Part shown: positions 1 to 8,428 of the stretch, in pieces | Position numbering within the stretch: position 1 is the first letter of the stretch | Layout of the letters: each line of letters starts with the position of its first letter | Assembly (NCBI RefSeq): GCF_011762125.1 | Contig: NZ_JAASQN010000003.1 | Span: 372,001 to 436,000, forward strand | Length of the DNA: 64,000 nucleotides | Origin: Sphingopyxis panaciterrae | GTDB lineage: Bacteria > Pseudomonadota > Alphaproteobacteria > Sphingomonadales > Sphingomonadaceae | Reading direction: 5' to 3' | The notes under the pieces: generated by a model | What the model was told of the DNA's origin: nothing | What the model saw: the letters and a program-made list of their open reading frames with translations, nothing else | The model's database searches: none | Program-made: the position numbers and the translations under genes

Positions 1-1
1 C

Positions 2-694
2 ACCGATGAGCGTGGCAAACAGTGGCTGAAGGTCGACGGCACCGGGAGATTTGTGAGCCTGGCAAATCTCGCGAACGATCAGCCGCCGACGTTGGCTACC
101 CTTGACGGCAGCGACCGGATTGCCACGGCACAATGTCCCGTTCTGGAGACGGCCGCTGCTGCATCCGCCACGAAGATGACGTTGAAACCGGGCGCCGCGA
201 TCCGGCTGGTCGGGACAACCGCCGACGGATTTGCCGAGCTTGGTCTGCCGGGCGGCGGCGTCGGCTACACGCCTGCATCGGCCGCCTGTGCCACCGATCC
301 CTCGCCGGCGAAGGGCGCGGTGGCGAATTCGCTGATCCAGTTCGACCCGCGCACCTGCGAACTCGGTGCCGAGTTGGAGCCCTATTTCGAGAAAGCGCGC
401 AACGCCCGCGACCAGCAGGGTGTCGAAGAGATGGAGGAGGAATATAGTTTTCCCGTCGACAAGCGCTTTCATGGGCTGCGCGTGACGTCGGTGATCGTCG
501 GTTATGAATGGCAAGGCGTCGCCTTCGGCGATCCGGCGAGCAAGGTTCAGGCGGCGTTTCGCGAGATGGGCTTCAAGATCGAAAAGAACGGCAGCTTCAC
601 CGTAGCCGACGACGTCGATGTGGCGACGACGATCCGCCCGGCCGACGCCAGCGTGAAGTCGCGCGGTCAGAGTGAACTGATCTGCGGCATCTGA
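2..694 (+). CDS. SH3-domain protein, 5' truncated by window edge
   Basis: The reading frame is open from the first bases of the window (T-D-E-R-G-K-Q-W-L-K-V...), so the GTG at 53 is unlikely to be the true start and the gene begins before the window. The visible part reads as bacterial SH3-like segments: W-L-K-V-D-G-T-G-R-F-V-S then a second unit with L-K-P-G-A-A-I-R-L-V and G-G-V-G-Y-T. Such repeats usually belong to secreted or periplasmic proteins binding the cell wall, but no signal peptide can be seen here because the N-terminus is missing. The C-terminal 100 residues match nothing I recognise. Function is not known; the SH3 call is by eye. Confidence 0.6.
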   Translation, partial: TDERGKQWLKVDGTGRFVSLANLANDQPPTLATLDGSDRIATAQCPVLETAAAASATKMTLKPGAAIRLVGTTADGFAELGLPGGGVGYTPASAACATDPSPAKGAVANSLIQFDPRTCELGAELEPYFEKARNARDQQGVEEMEEEYSFPVDKRFHGLRVTSVIVGYEWQGVAFGDPASKVQAAFREMGFKIEKNGSFTVADDVDVATTIRPADASVKSRGQSELICGI

Positions 695-721
695 TCCGGA
701 ACCCCTTGGGCCGTAAAGCAG

Positions 722-750
722 TTGACCGATAGTCTTTTTTGTCCGATATT
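722..750 (+). promoter_or_regulatory. sigma70-type promoter of the GbsR-like regulator
   Basis: A -35 TTGACC (722-727), a 17-nt spacer and a -10 GATATT (745-750) precede the regulator gene. The expected transcription start, about seven bases after the -10, falls on or next to the ATG at 757, so the message may be leaderless. Seen in sequence; activity is inferred. Confidence 0.55.
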
Positions 751-767
751 TCTGTTATGACAGAAAT
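748..767 (+). promoter_or_regulatory. perfect palindromic operator over -10 and start codon
   Basis: ATTTCTGT-TATG-ACAGAAAT is a perfect inverted repeat with 8-bp arms. It overlaps the end of the -10 hexamer and contains the ATG start codon at 757 in its centre. This placement fits autorepression by the dimeric winged-helix regulator encoded immediately downstream, which is an inference. Confidence 0.55.
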
Positions 768-1344
768 TAAGGAAATAGAATTGAAGCTGCCTGCGGCGGC
801 GACCGAATTCATCCTTCATTGGGGCAATCTCGGCGGTCAGTGGGGGGTGAACCGGTCGGTGGCACAGATCCATGCGCTGCTGTTCGTCAGCGACGGGCCG
901 ATGCATGCCGAGGAGATCGCCGACCGTCTGGGCCTGGCGCGGTCGAATGTATCGAACTCGATCAAGGAATTGCTTGGCTGGCGGCTGATCCACCGCGTAC
1001 CGGTGCTCGGTGACCGGCGCGATCATTTCGCTGCCGAGACCGACATCTGGGAAATGGTGACGCGGATCGCAGCGGGGCGCAAGGCGCGCGAGATCGATCC
1101 CGCCGAGGCGGCGCTGAAGCTCTGCGTATCGCGCGCGGCGCAGGATCCCGAGCTCAGCGCCGGAGCGAAAGTCCGGCTGTCCGAGATGCTCGATTTCGTG
1201 ACGGTGATGAGCCGCTGGCACGACGAGATGCTGAACGTGCCCAAGCCCGCATTGATGCGGCTGATCAGGCTGGGCGCCGGGGTGACGAAGCTGTTGGGCT
1301 GGCGTCCCGGTCGCGGCAAGGATGGCGGCAAGGACGCGCGATAG
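757..1344 (+). CDS. GbsR/MarR family transcriptional regulator
   Basis: A 195-residue DNA-binding protein of the GbsR-like branch of the MarR superfamily. The winged helix-turn-helix lies at about residues 40-85 (H-A-E-E-I-A-D-R-L-G-L-A-R-S-N-V-S-N-S-I-K-E-L), preceded by the family's W-G-V-N-R-S-V-A-Q-I-H-A-L-L block. A TTG at 739 would add six residues, but the ATG at 757 is favoured because it sits in the palindrome at the predicted transcription start. It lies 11 bp before a DUF4166 gene and very likely heads and controls the operon through 4118. The ligand is unknown. Confidence 0.82.
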   Translation: MTEIKEIELKLPAAATEFILHWGNLGGQWGVNRSVAQIHALLFVSDGPMHAEEIADRLGLARSNVSNSIKELLGWRLIHRVPVLGDRRDHFAAETDIWEMVTRIAAGRKAREIDPAEAALKLCVSRAAQDPELSAGAKVRLSEMLDFVTVMSRWHDEMLNVPKPALMRLIRLGAGVTKLLGWRPGRGKDGGKDAR

Positions 1345-1355
1345 GGAGACGGACG

Positions 1356-2033
1356 ATGCGAAAACAGGCCATCGACAGAGCCGAAGCGCCGGGCGCCGCC
1401 GCCGTCCCGGCGCGCGAGGGCGGCGACGCGCTCTACGATTATCGCTTTCGCCGGCTGGTCGGGCGCGAGGCCTGGGATGCGCTGCCCGACGATGTCCGCC
1501 GCCGCTTTTCCAAGCGCCTCGCCGGCTCTGCAGTCGCGACCTACAGCGGGAAGATCGTCTGGACGCGGCTCTCGATCGCCGGCTGGTTGCTCGCACAGCT
1601 TTGCCGCCTGATCGGCGCGCCGCTGCCGACGAACGGGAGCGGCCGCGCGCCCGCGGCGGTGGCGGTGAGCGAGGACCGGGCGAGCGGGGGTCAGGTCTGG
1701 ACGCGTATCTATGGCCGTGCGCGCGGTCACCCCCAGGTGATTCACAGCGCCAAGCGGTTTGCCGGAACGACGGGGCTCGAAGAGCATATCGGTGGCGGCA
1801 TCGGTATGGCGCTGACCGTCCGCGCCGAGACCGATGCGCTGATCTTTCTGTCCGATCATTATTTCTGGCAGTTCGGAGGTGTCCGGCTGCGCCTGCCTCG
1901 CTGGCTCGCCCCTGGCGTCGCGCGGGTGACGCACCGGCATCTCGGGCGCGGGCGTTTCGCCTTCGACTTGCAGGTCACGCATCCGTGGCTGGGCGAGCTC
2001 GTCAACCAGCATGCGCTGTTTCGCGATGCCTGA
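1356..2033 (+). CDS. DUF4166 domain protein
   Basis: 225 residues recognised as a stand-alone DUF4166 protein: an N-terminal L-Y-D-Y-R-F-R-R-L-V-G segment, the central V-W-T-R-I-Y-G and I-H-S-A-K-R-F motifs, and a C-terminal block with L-R-L-P-R-W-L-A-P-G and V-T-H-P-W-L-G-E-L-V. A GGGAG ribosome site lies before ATG 1356. Its stop overlaps the next start by 8 bp, indicating translational coupling to the DCC protein. The same domain recurs at the C-terminus of the protein encoded at 2448-4118. The biochemical role of DUF4166 is not known to me; no catalytic motif is evident. Confidence 0.8.
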   Translation: MRKQAIDRAEAPGAAAVPAREGGDALYDYRFRRLVGREAWDALPDDVRRRFSKRLAGSAVATYSGKIVWTRLSIAGWLLAQLCRLIGAPLPTNGSGRAPAAVAVSEDRASGGQVWTRIYGRARGHPQVIHSAKRFAGTTGLEEHIGGGIGMALTVRAETDALIFLSDHYFWQFGGVRLRLPRWLAPGVARVTHRHLGRGRFAFDLQVTHPWLGELVNQHALFRDA

Positions 2034-2451
2034 TGCACCGAACCTCGCTGAGGGCGGCGACCGTCCGGTCATCCTGTTCGATGCCGAATGCGTGCTCTGT
2101 TCGGCGAATGCGCTTTTCGTCCTGAAGCACGACGGCGCCGGACATTTCCGGCTGGCATCGATGCAGGGGCCGGCCGGCGGGGCGATCTGCCGCCGCCACG
2201 GGGTCGATCCGCAGAATCCGGCGAGTATCCTGATCGTCGATGGCGACCGGGTCCGCCGGGACAGCGATGCGGTGCTTGCCATCTACGAGGCGCTCGGCTT
2301 CCCGTGGCAGCTGTTCGGCCTGTTTCGTCTCGTCCCGGCGATCGTCCGCGACCCGGTCTATCGATGGATCGCGCGCCATCGCTATCGCCTGTTCGGCAAA
2401 AGAGAGAGCTGCTGGGTCGCGCCGCGCGAATATGGGAGCCGCATCCTGTGA
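2026..2451 (+). CDS. DCC1-like thiol-disulfide oxidoreductase (DUF393)
   Basis: 141 residues from ATG 2026, beginning inside the end of the DUF4166 gene. The N-terminal motif I-L-F-D-A-E-C-V-L-C-S carries the D-x-x-C-x-x-C signature of the DCC (DUF393) thioredoxin-fold family, predicted to act in dithiol-disulfide exchange. The rest (D-P-Q-N-P-A-S-I-L-I-V-D-G, and the basic C-terminal Y-R-L-F-G-K-R-E-S-C-W) is typical of the family. Its stop overlaps the following start as GTGA. An earlier in-frame ATG at 2011 exists but adds nothing family-like. The substrate is unknown; the partners are presumably the two DUF4166 proteins. Confidence 0.85.
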   Translation: MPDAPNLAEGGDRPVILFDAECVLCSANALFVLKHDGAGHFRLASMQGPAGGAICRRHGVDPQNPASILIVDGDRVRRDSDAVLAIYEALGFPWQLFGLFRLVPAIVRDPVYRWIARHRYRLFGKRESCWVAPREYGSRIL

Positions 2452-4118
2452 CGATGAAGATATTGATCCTCGGCGGTTATGGGGTCTTCGGCGGACGGCT
2501 GGCTGAGTTGCTCGCCGACCTGCCCGACATCGAACTGGTGATCGCGGGCCGCGACCTAGCACGGGCCGAGCGTTTCTGCGCCCGCTATCGCGGGCAGCCG
2601 CGCCTGCTGCCATACCGGCTCGACCGGCGGGCCATTGCCGAGGGATTGCTGGCCCAGCGGCCGGACCTTGTCGTCGATGCATCGGGCCCGTTCCAGGATT
2701 ATGGCGCCGATCGCTATCGGGTCGTCGAGGCGTGTATCGCGGCGGGCATCGACTATCTCGATTTCGCCGATGCCGCCGATTTCGTCTTTGGCATGGACCG
2801 GTTCGATGCGGCCGCGAAAGGGGCAGGCGTTTTTGCGCTGGCGGGGGTGAGCAGCTTTCCGGCGCTGACCGGTGCGGTCCTTGCGGACATGGCGAAGACC
2901 ATGGACATTCACAGCGTCGAGGGCGGCATCGCGCCGTCGCCTTTTGCCGGGATCGGGCTCAATGTGATGCGCGCCGTGGTCGGCTATGCCGGGGCGCCGG
3001 TAAAGCTGCGGCGCGGCGGCCAGGACGCCTATGGCACCGGGCTGGCCGAAAGCCTGCGTTTCACCGTCGCGGTGCCTGGCCGCCTGCCGCTGCGCAACAT
3101 TCACTTCTCGCTCGTCGATGTGCCCGACCTGCTGGTGCTGCCGCGCGAATATCCGGACATCGTCGATATCTGGATGGGAGCGGGGCCAGTGCCCGAACTA
3201 TTGCACCGGATCCTCAACCTGCTCGCCAAGGCGCGAGCGCGGCTGCGGCTGCCGTCGCTGCTGCCCTTTTCGCGCCTGTTTTATACGATCCTCAACTGGA
3301 TGAAGTTCGGCGAGCATCGCGGCGGCATGTTCATCCGCGTGCGCGGCCTGGCGGCGGGCCAAGCGGTCGAGCGGAGCTGGCACCTTTTGGCCGAGGCTGA
3401 CGACGGACCCTATATTCCTTCGATGGGGGTGGAGGGGGTTGTCCGCAAGATGCTCGTTGGGGAGCGGCCGGCCGCGGGGGCGCGGTCGAGCGTCGGGGCG
3501 CTGAATCTCGCCGATTATGAGGCGTTGTTCGCCGGGCGGTCGATCTATACCGGATTTCGCGCGGACGATATTTGCGCGCCTTTGTACCGCCTTTTGCTCG
3601 ATTCGGCATTCGATTCGCTGCCGCGACGGGTGCAGGACCTGCACGGCAGCGGCGCAAGCCGCCGGTGGCATGGCGCGGCCGAGGTCCGGCGCGGCCGCGG
3701 GCTGCTCGCGCGCGCCGCGGCGCGGGTTTTCGGCTTTCCCAAGGCGGCGGCGCGCGTCCCGGTGACGGTGGACTTCGCGCCGGAGGGCGGCGGCGAGCGC
3801 TGGACCCGGACCTTTGGCGAGATGTCCTTTTCCTCGCTTCAGTCGCCCGGCACCGGACGCAATGCGCAACTGCTCGTCGAACGCTTCGGTCCGCTGGCTT
3901 TTGCCATGGCGCTGGTCGTCGAAGGCGGGCGGCTGCACCTGGTGCCGCGCCGCTGGTCGGCGTTCGGTATCCCGATGCCGCGCTTCCTGCTGCCCGATGG
4001 GACGAGTTTCGAGAGCGAACAGGATGGGAAATTTCATTTCGCCGTGGAGATTTCGGCGCCGCTCATCGGCCTGGTCGTCGCGTATGAAGGCATGCTCGAA
4101 CCCGCCGATCGGGGCTGA
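2448..4118 (+). CDS. saccharopine-dehydrogenase-like NAD(P)-binding protein fused to DUF4166
   Basis: 556 residues in two parts. Residues 1-350 begin with a Rossmann motif (I-L-G-G-Y-G-V-F-G-G) and contain V-D-A-S-G-P-F-Q and Y-L-D-F-A-D, as in saccharopine reductase-like oxidoreductases; this part probably uses NAD(P)H on an unknown substrate. From about residue 375 to the end is a DUF4166 domain (W-T-R-T-F-G, I-P-M-P-R-F-L-L-P-D-G) paralogous to the protein encoded at 1356-2033. GTG 2448 is chosen because GGGAG lies nine bases upstream and it gives a GTGA overlap with the DCC gene; ATG 2454 is the alternative. Last gene of the operon. Confidence 0.82.
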   Translation: MTMKILILGGYGVFGGRLAELLADLPDIELVIAGRDLARAERFCARYRGQPRLLPYRLDRRAIAEGLLAQRPDLVVDASGPFQDYGADRYRVVEACIAAGIDYLDFADAADFVFGMDRFDAAAKGAGVFALAGVSSFPALTGAVLADMAKTMDIHSVEGGIAPSPFAGIGLNVMRAVVGYAGAPVKLRRGGQDAYGTGLAESLRFTVAVPGRLPLRNIHFSLVDVPDLLVLPREYPDIVDIWMGAGPVPELLHRILNLLAKARARLRLPSLLPFSRLFYTILNWMKFGEHRGGMFIRVRGLAAGQAVERSWHLLAEADDGPYIPSMGVEGVVRKMLVGERPAAGARSSVGALNLADYEALFAGRSIYTGFRADDICAPLYRLLLDSAFDSLPRRVQDLHGSGASRRWHGAAEVRRGRGLLARAAARVFGFPKAAARVPVTVDFAPEGGGERWTRTFGEMSFSSLQSPGTGRNAQLLVERFGPLAFAMALVVEGGRLHLVPRRWSAFGIPMPRFLLPDGTSFESEQDGKFHFAVEISAPLIGLVVAYEGMLEPADRG

Positions 4119-4216
4119 TCCACGAACATTCGGGCGCCAAATCCGCTTGCCCCCGCCTCTTCCATCCTTACATTGAGGCGCACGATTATTTCCCGAACGA
4201 TGAGGATCGCCTTGCC

Positions 4217-6376
4217 ATGTCCCGAACAGCCTTTCGCGCGCCGCTGGCGCTGGCCGCGTTGATGATGACGCCGGCCGCCGCACAGGCCGCGGGGGATGCG
4301 GCGGGATCGGCGCCCGCGCCCGCGCTCGCCTATCCCGACACCGCGCGCGACACGATCGTCGATCCGCAGTTCGGGATCGACGTCGCCGACCCCTATCGCT
4401 GGCTGGAAGACGATGTCCGCGTCAATCCGAAGGTCGCGGCGTGGGTCGCGGCGCAGAACAAGGTCACCGACGCCTATCTCGACACGCTCCCCGGCCGCGA
4501 TGCCTTCGCCAAGCGGATGACCGAATTGTATAATTACGAGCGTTTCGGCCTGCCGACCAAGGCCGGGGCGCGCTATTTCTACACGCGCAACGACGGGCTG
4601 CAGCCGCAGTCGGTGCTGTATGTCCGCGAGGGGCTGAAGGGCGAGGGGCGGGTGCTGATCGACCCCAATGCCTGGGCCAAGGACGGCGCGACCGCGCTTG
4701 CCGAATGGGTGCCGTCCGAAGACGGCAAGCATCTGCTCTACTCGGTCCAGGACGGCGGCACCGACTGGCGCATCGTCCGTGTCAAGGATGTCGCGACCGG
4801 GCAGGATCTGGCCGACGAGATACGCTGGGTCAAATTCTCCGGCTTCGACTGGGCCAAGGACGGCAGCGGCTTTTATTATTCGCGCTTCCCCGAGCCGGAA
4901 GCGGGTGAGGCGTTCCAGTCGTTGAACGAGAATCACGCCGTCTATTTCCACCGGCTCGGGACGCCGCAGAGCGACGATGTGCTGATCCACGCGACCCCCG
5001 ACAAGCCCAAGCTCAACAACAGCGCGGTCGTCACCGACGACGGCCAATATCTGCTCGTCGTCGGGTCCGAAGGCACCGACGAGCGCTATGGGCTGACGCT
5101 CTATCCGATCGGCAAGCGCGTCGGAAAGCCGATTCCGCTGGTCGAAGATTATGCGAACAACTGGGAATATGTGACCAACGCGGGCACGCGTTTCACCTTC
5201 CTGACCAACAAGGGCGCGCCGCGCCAGCGGCTGGTGTCGTTCGACATCAAAAAGCCCGCGGCGCTGACCGAACTCGTCGCCGAGAACGAGGCGACGCTGG
5301 TCGGCGCGTCGCGCGTCGGCGACCGGATCATCCTGTCCTACCTCGGCGATGCCAAGTCGGAGGCGCGAATGGTCGCCCTGGACGGCAAGCCGATCGCCAA
5401 CATCAGCCTGGCCGACATCGGGTCGGCATCGGGCTTTGGCGGCAAGTCGGCCGATCCCGAAACCTTCTATGCCTTTTCCAGCTATGCGCGGCCGACGACG
5501 ATCTACCGGCTCGATACGGTGACCGGGAAAACCGAGATTTTCGCCGAGCCGAAACTGACCTTCGACCCGAAGCAATTTTCGGTCGAACAGCGTTTCTACA
5601 AATCGAATGACGGCACCGAAGTGCCGATGTTCGTCGTAATGAAGAAGGGCATCGACAGAGCCAAGGGATCGCCGACGATCCTTTACGGCTATGGCGGCTT
5701 CAACGTGTCGATGACCCCCGCCTTTTCGCCGACCCGGTTGGCCTGGGTCGACAAGGGCGGCGTGCTCGCGATCGCCAACCTGCGCGGCGGCGGCGAATAT
5801 GGCAAGGCGTGGCACGATGCCGGCCGGCTCGCCAAGAAGCAGAATGTCTTCGACGATTTCATCGCCGCGGGCGAATATCTGATCGCGCAAGGCATCACCG
5901 GCAAGGGTGAGTTGGCGATCGAAGGCGGGTCGAACGGCGGGCTGCTTGTCGGCGCGGTGACCAACCAGCGCCCCGACCTGTTCGCCGCCGCCTTGCCCGC
6001 GGTCGGGGTGATGGACATGCTCCGCTTCGACCGTTTCACCGCCGGGCGCTATTGGACCGACGATTATGGCTATCCGTCGAAGGAGCAGGATTTCAGGAAT
6101 CTGCTCGCCTACTCGCCCTATCATAACATCAAGGACGGGACGGCTTATCCGGCGGTGCTGGTAACGACCGCCGATACCGACGACCGCGTCGTTCCCGGGC
6201 ACAGTTTCAAATATACCGCCGCGCTGCAGCATGCGCATGCCGGCGGCAGGCCGCACCTCATCCGCATCGAAACGCGCGCCGGGCACGGGTCGGGCAAGCC
6301 GACCGACAAGATTATCGCCGAAGCCGCCGATAAATATGCCTTCGCCGCGCGATGGACCGGGCTGACCGTCGAGTAA
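4217..6376 (+). CDS. secreted prolyl oligopeptidase family S9 peptidase
   Basis: 719 residues: a signal peptide (about 1-25, ending A-Q-A-A), an N-terminal D-P-Y-R-W-L-E-D motif, a seven-bladed propeller region, then an alpha/beta-hydrolase domain. The catalytic Ser is in G-G-S-N-G-G (Ser572), the Asp is in the D-D-R-V-V-P motif (655-656) and the His is in A-G-H-G-S-G (His690). This is the S9A layout, cleaving after proline in short peptides, and here probably periplasmic. The next gene starts 25 bp before its stop, so the two are likely cotranscribed. Length is normal for secreted family members. Confidence 0.92.
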   Translation: MSRTAFRAPLALAALMMTPAAAQAAGDAAGSAPAPALAYPDTARDTIVDPQFGIDVADPYRWLEDDVRVNPKVAAWVAAQNKVTDAYLDTLPGRDAFAKRMTELYNYERFGLPTKAGARYFYTRNDGLQPQSVLYVREGLKGEGRVLIDPNAWAKDGATALAEWVPSEDGKHLLYSVQDGGTDWRIVRVKDVATGQDLADEIRWVKFSGFDWAKDGSGFYYSRFPEPEAGEAFQSLNENHAVYFHRLGTPQSDDVLIHATPDKPKLNNSAVVTDDGQYLLVVGSEGTDERYGLTLYPIGKRVGKPIPLVEDYANNWEYVTNAGTRFTFLTNKGAPRQRLVSFDIKKPAALTELVAENEATLVGASRVGDRIILSYLGDAKSEARMVALDGKPIANISLADIGSASGFGGKSADPETFYAFSSYARPTTIYRLDTVTGKTEIFAEPKLTFDPKQFSVEQRFYKSNDGTEVPMFVVMKKGIDRAKGSPTILYGYGGFNVSMTPAFSPTRLAWVDKGGVLAIANLRGGGEYGKAWHDAGRLAKKQNVFDDFIAAGEYLIAQGITGKGELAIEGGSNGGLLVGAVTNQRPDLFAAALPAVGVMDMLRFDRFTAGRYWTDDYGYPSKEQDFRNLLAYSPYHNIKDGTAYPAVLVTTADTDDRVVPGHSFKYTAALQHAHAGGRPHLIRIETRAGHGSGKPTDKIIAEAADKYAFAARWTGLTVE

Positions 6377-7467
6377 GGCGCGGGTTCCCCATCGCCGCTG
6401 TCGCCCTGCTCGGGCTGGCGGCGGCGGGGTGGGCCGTGCTGCCCGACGGCAGGCTCGCCCGTGTCGAGCGGCGGGCCGATTGCACCGATCCCGCCAAACT
6501 GCCGCCGGTCGAAACGCTCGCCGACGGACGCCAGGCGATGCGGCTCAGGGTCCTGCTGTGGAATGTCGAGGGTCTGCCCTGGCCGATCCGCAGCGGGCGT
6601 GAGGTCAAGCTGGCGCAAATCGCCGACTGGATCGCGGCGCGTCGCGCAGCGGGGCGCGGTCCCGATATATTGATCCTGCACAAGGCGTTCGTGCCCGAGG
6701 CGTCGCGGATCGCGGTCGTGGGCGGTTTCGGTTCGATCGTACCGGGACCCGCGCTGGATCAGCGGAGGCGGCTGCCGGCGGCTGAAGCGCCCATCGGCTA
6801 TGCCGACGGCGCGCGTTGGCGGAAGGGTGAAGGGCTGGGCAAATGGCTCGACGGCGGGCTGTATATCGCAACCGACCTTCCCGTGCTCGCGGCCCAGAGC
6901 GAGGCGTTTGGTGCCGACAGCTGCGCCGGATATGATTGCCTGTCGAACAAGGGCGGGCTGGTGCTGCGCGTCGCCGTCCCCGGCGCCCCCGAGCGGCTGA
7001 CGATCTTCAATACCCACCGCAATTCGCGCGAGCCTGCCAAGGTCGGCATCGCGCGCGCCGAAGCGTCGCATAGGCTGCAGACGGCAGAGAATGACGCGCT
7101 TCTCGCCGCGACAACGCCGCCCCGCTCGGCGATGATCGCGGCGGGCGATTTCAACAATTATCGCGCCGGCGACCGGATCGGGCGCTTTGCCAACGATCCG
7201 GCATTCCGGCTGGCCGCGAAGGGCGCGGGCATGAGCGCGCGAGCAGCACCGATGACCGATCAAAAAGCGTGGACCGATGCATATGATCTGCTCGGCTTTC
7301 GCAGTTCCAGCGCGCTGCGCGTCGAACCGCTTGCCGTCGCGACATTGTTCGACGGCAAAAATGGTCCTCGCCTTTCGGACCATGACGCCCAATATATCGT
7401 CTTCCGGCTGAGCTGGCGCGGCGACGCCGCGGCGCTACCGGCCACCACCCCGCGCTGCCCCAGCTGA
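6352..7467 (+). CDS. endonuclease/exonuclease/phosphatase (EEP) family protein
   Basis: 371 residues with a basic N-terminus, one hydrophobic segment (about 12-31) that should act as a membrane anchor or signal, then an EEP fold. Visible motifs are L-L-W-N-V-E-G-L-P, G-D-F-N-N-Y (metal and phosphate site) and the terminal L-S-D-H-D-A motif with the catalytic His. The usual metal-binding Glu of the second motif appears replaced by H-K-A-F. The family hydrolyses phosphodiesters or phosphomonoesters, for example sphingomyelinases and DNases; the substrate here cannot be assigned. Overlaps the upstream peptidase by 25 bp. Confidence 0.78.
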   Translation: MDRADRRVRRGFPIAAVALLGLAAAGWAVLPDGRLARVERRADCTDPAKLPPVETLADGRQAMRLRVLLWNVEGLPWPIRSGREVKLAQIADWIAARRAAGRGPDILILHKAFVPEASRIAVVGGFGSIVPGPALDQRRRLPAAEAPIGYADGARWRKGEGLGKWLDGGLYIATDLPVLAAQSEAFGADSCAGYDCLSNKGGLVLRVAVPGAPERLTIFNTHRNSREPAKVGIARAEASHRLQTAENDALLAATTPPRSAMIAAGDFNNYRAGDRIGRFANDPAFRLAAKGAGMSARAAPMTDQKAWTDAYDLLGFRSSSALRVEPLAVATLFDGKNGPRLSDHDAQYIVFRLSWRGDAAALPATTPRCPS

Positions 7468-7482
7468 TCCGAAAGGCCTGCC

Positions 7483-7971
7483 ATGTCCTACGCCCTCTCC
7501 TTCACCGCGACCGCCGCCGATGCGCTGTGGATCGAAGCCGCCGATGCCGCGGAGGCGCTCGTCGCGGGCGAGCCCGACGGCATTGCCAACATGGCGAATG
7601 TCGCGGCGCTGATCTGGCAGGCGATTCCCGACCTCAACTGGGCGGGCTTCTATCGTTTCGACGGCGCCGAACTCGTCCTCGGGCCGTTTCAAGGCAAGGC
7701 GGCTTGTATCCGTATCCCGCTGGACAAAGGGGTGTGCGGCGCGGCGGCGCGGCTGCGCGCGAGCCAGCGCGTCGACGACGTCCATGCCTTTCCCGGTCAC
7801 ATCGCCTGCGACGCCGCGAGCCGCAGCGAACTGGTCGTGCCGATCGTTGCGCACGACCGGCTGGTCGGCGTGCTCGACCTCGACAGCCCGGTCCCCGGAC
7901 GCTTTACCGCCGACGATCAGGTCGGTGCGGAGGTGTTGATCGCGCGGATTGCCGCGGCGTTGGCGGAGTAA
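7483..7971 (+). CDS. msrC: free methionine-(R)-sulfoxide reductase (GAF domain)
   Basis: 162 residues, a single GAF domain with the full fRMsr signature. Cysteines at 75 (K-A-A-C-I-R), 85 (G-V-C-G) and 109 (H-I-A-C-D) have the 10- and 24-residue spacing of the E. coli enzyme, where Cys118 equivalent is catalytic and Cys84/94 equivalents resolve. It reduces free Met-R-sulfoxide in the cytoplasm using thioredoxin. The motif R-S-E-L-V-V-P-I and V-L-D-L-D-S are typical. A separate 15-bp gap follows the EEP gene, so it may share that transcript. Confidence 0.93.
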   Translation: MSYALSFTATAADALWIEAADAAEALVAGEPDGIANMANVAALIWQAIPDLNWAGFYRFDGAELVLGPFQGKAACIRIPLDKGVCGAAARLRASQRVDDVHAFPGHIACDAASRSELVVPIVAHDRLVGVLDLDSPVPGRFTADDQVGAEVLIARIAAALAE

Positions 7972-8078
7972 TCGGGAAAGGGTTGCGAACGTCCGCGAAC
8001 AAAGTGATGTGGTCTGGCGCAGATGGCCGCTTTGGGGTGGGGAGGGGACATCCAACCTCGTCATGCGCACCCAATCTT

Positions 8079-8105
8079 TGTCATCCCCGCTTTCGCGGGA
8101 TGACA
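8079..8105. repeat. GTCATCCC-type hairpin, single copy unit
   Basis: GTCATCCCCGC and GCGGGATGAC flank a short loop, giving a hairpin with one bulge. It is the same half-unit seen at 36893-36921 and at the ends of the element at 60715-60792. It lies in a 457-bp intergenic region (7972-8428) in which I see no gene; the rest is this hairpin, the 8155-8247 element and the leader of the next gene. Confidence 0.55.
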
Positions 8106-8154
8106 TGGATAGGAAATCAAACGTCCACTACTGGCCGTTTCCCGTCCTCTCCCT

Positions 8155-8247
8155 CGTCATCCCGGGCTTGACCCGGGATCCCGCTTTTTTGAAGTCATCA
8201 GCTGTTTTCGAGGTCAAGCGGGACCCCGGATCAAGTCCGGGGTGACG
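8155..8247 (+). repeat. 93-bp compound palindromic element, copy 1
   Basis: Two hairpins (TCATCCCGGGCTTGACCCGGGAT-like at the left and ACCCCGGATCAAGTCCGGGGT-like at the right) are joined by a short variable centre. Its reverse complement matches 29237-29328 almost perfectly: both ends are identical and only about nine bases in the middle differ. This is the structure of a dispersed REP/BIME-type element rather than a terminator, since no T-run follows. Confidence 0.8.
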
Positions 8248-8428
8248 ATAAAGGGAACGTCCGCTCCCTGCCGTCAGCTGACACCCGGCGCGCGAATGAT
8301 CCGCCCCAAATCGGGACAGATTCGACACGGTTAACGGATTCGCGACGCGACCGCTATTTTGCTAACAGACTGTTAACCAATGGGCCGCCGCCAAGCTGGC
8401 GCCGGCCGCCGGAAGCAGGGAGTTTAGC

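Noticed and set aside
8079..8247. Repeats 8079-8247 as a CRISPR array
   Set aside because: The units are palindromic, of different families, and not separated by regular unique spacers; no cas genes are present.
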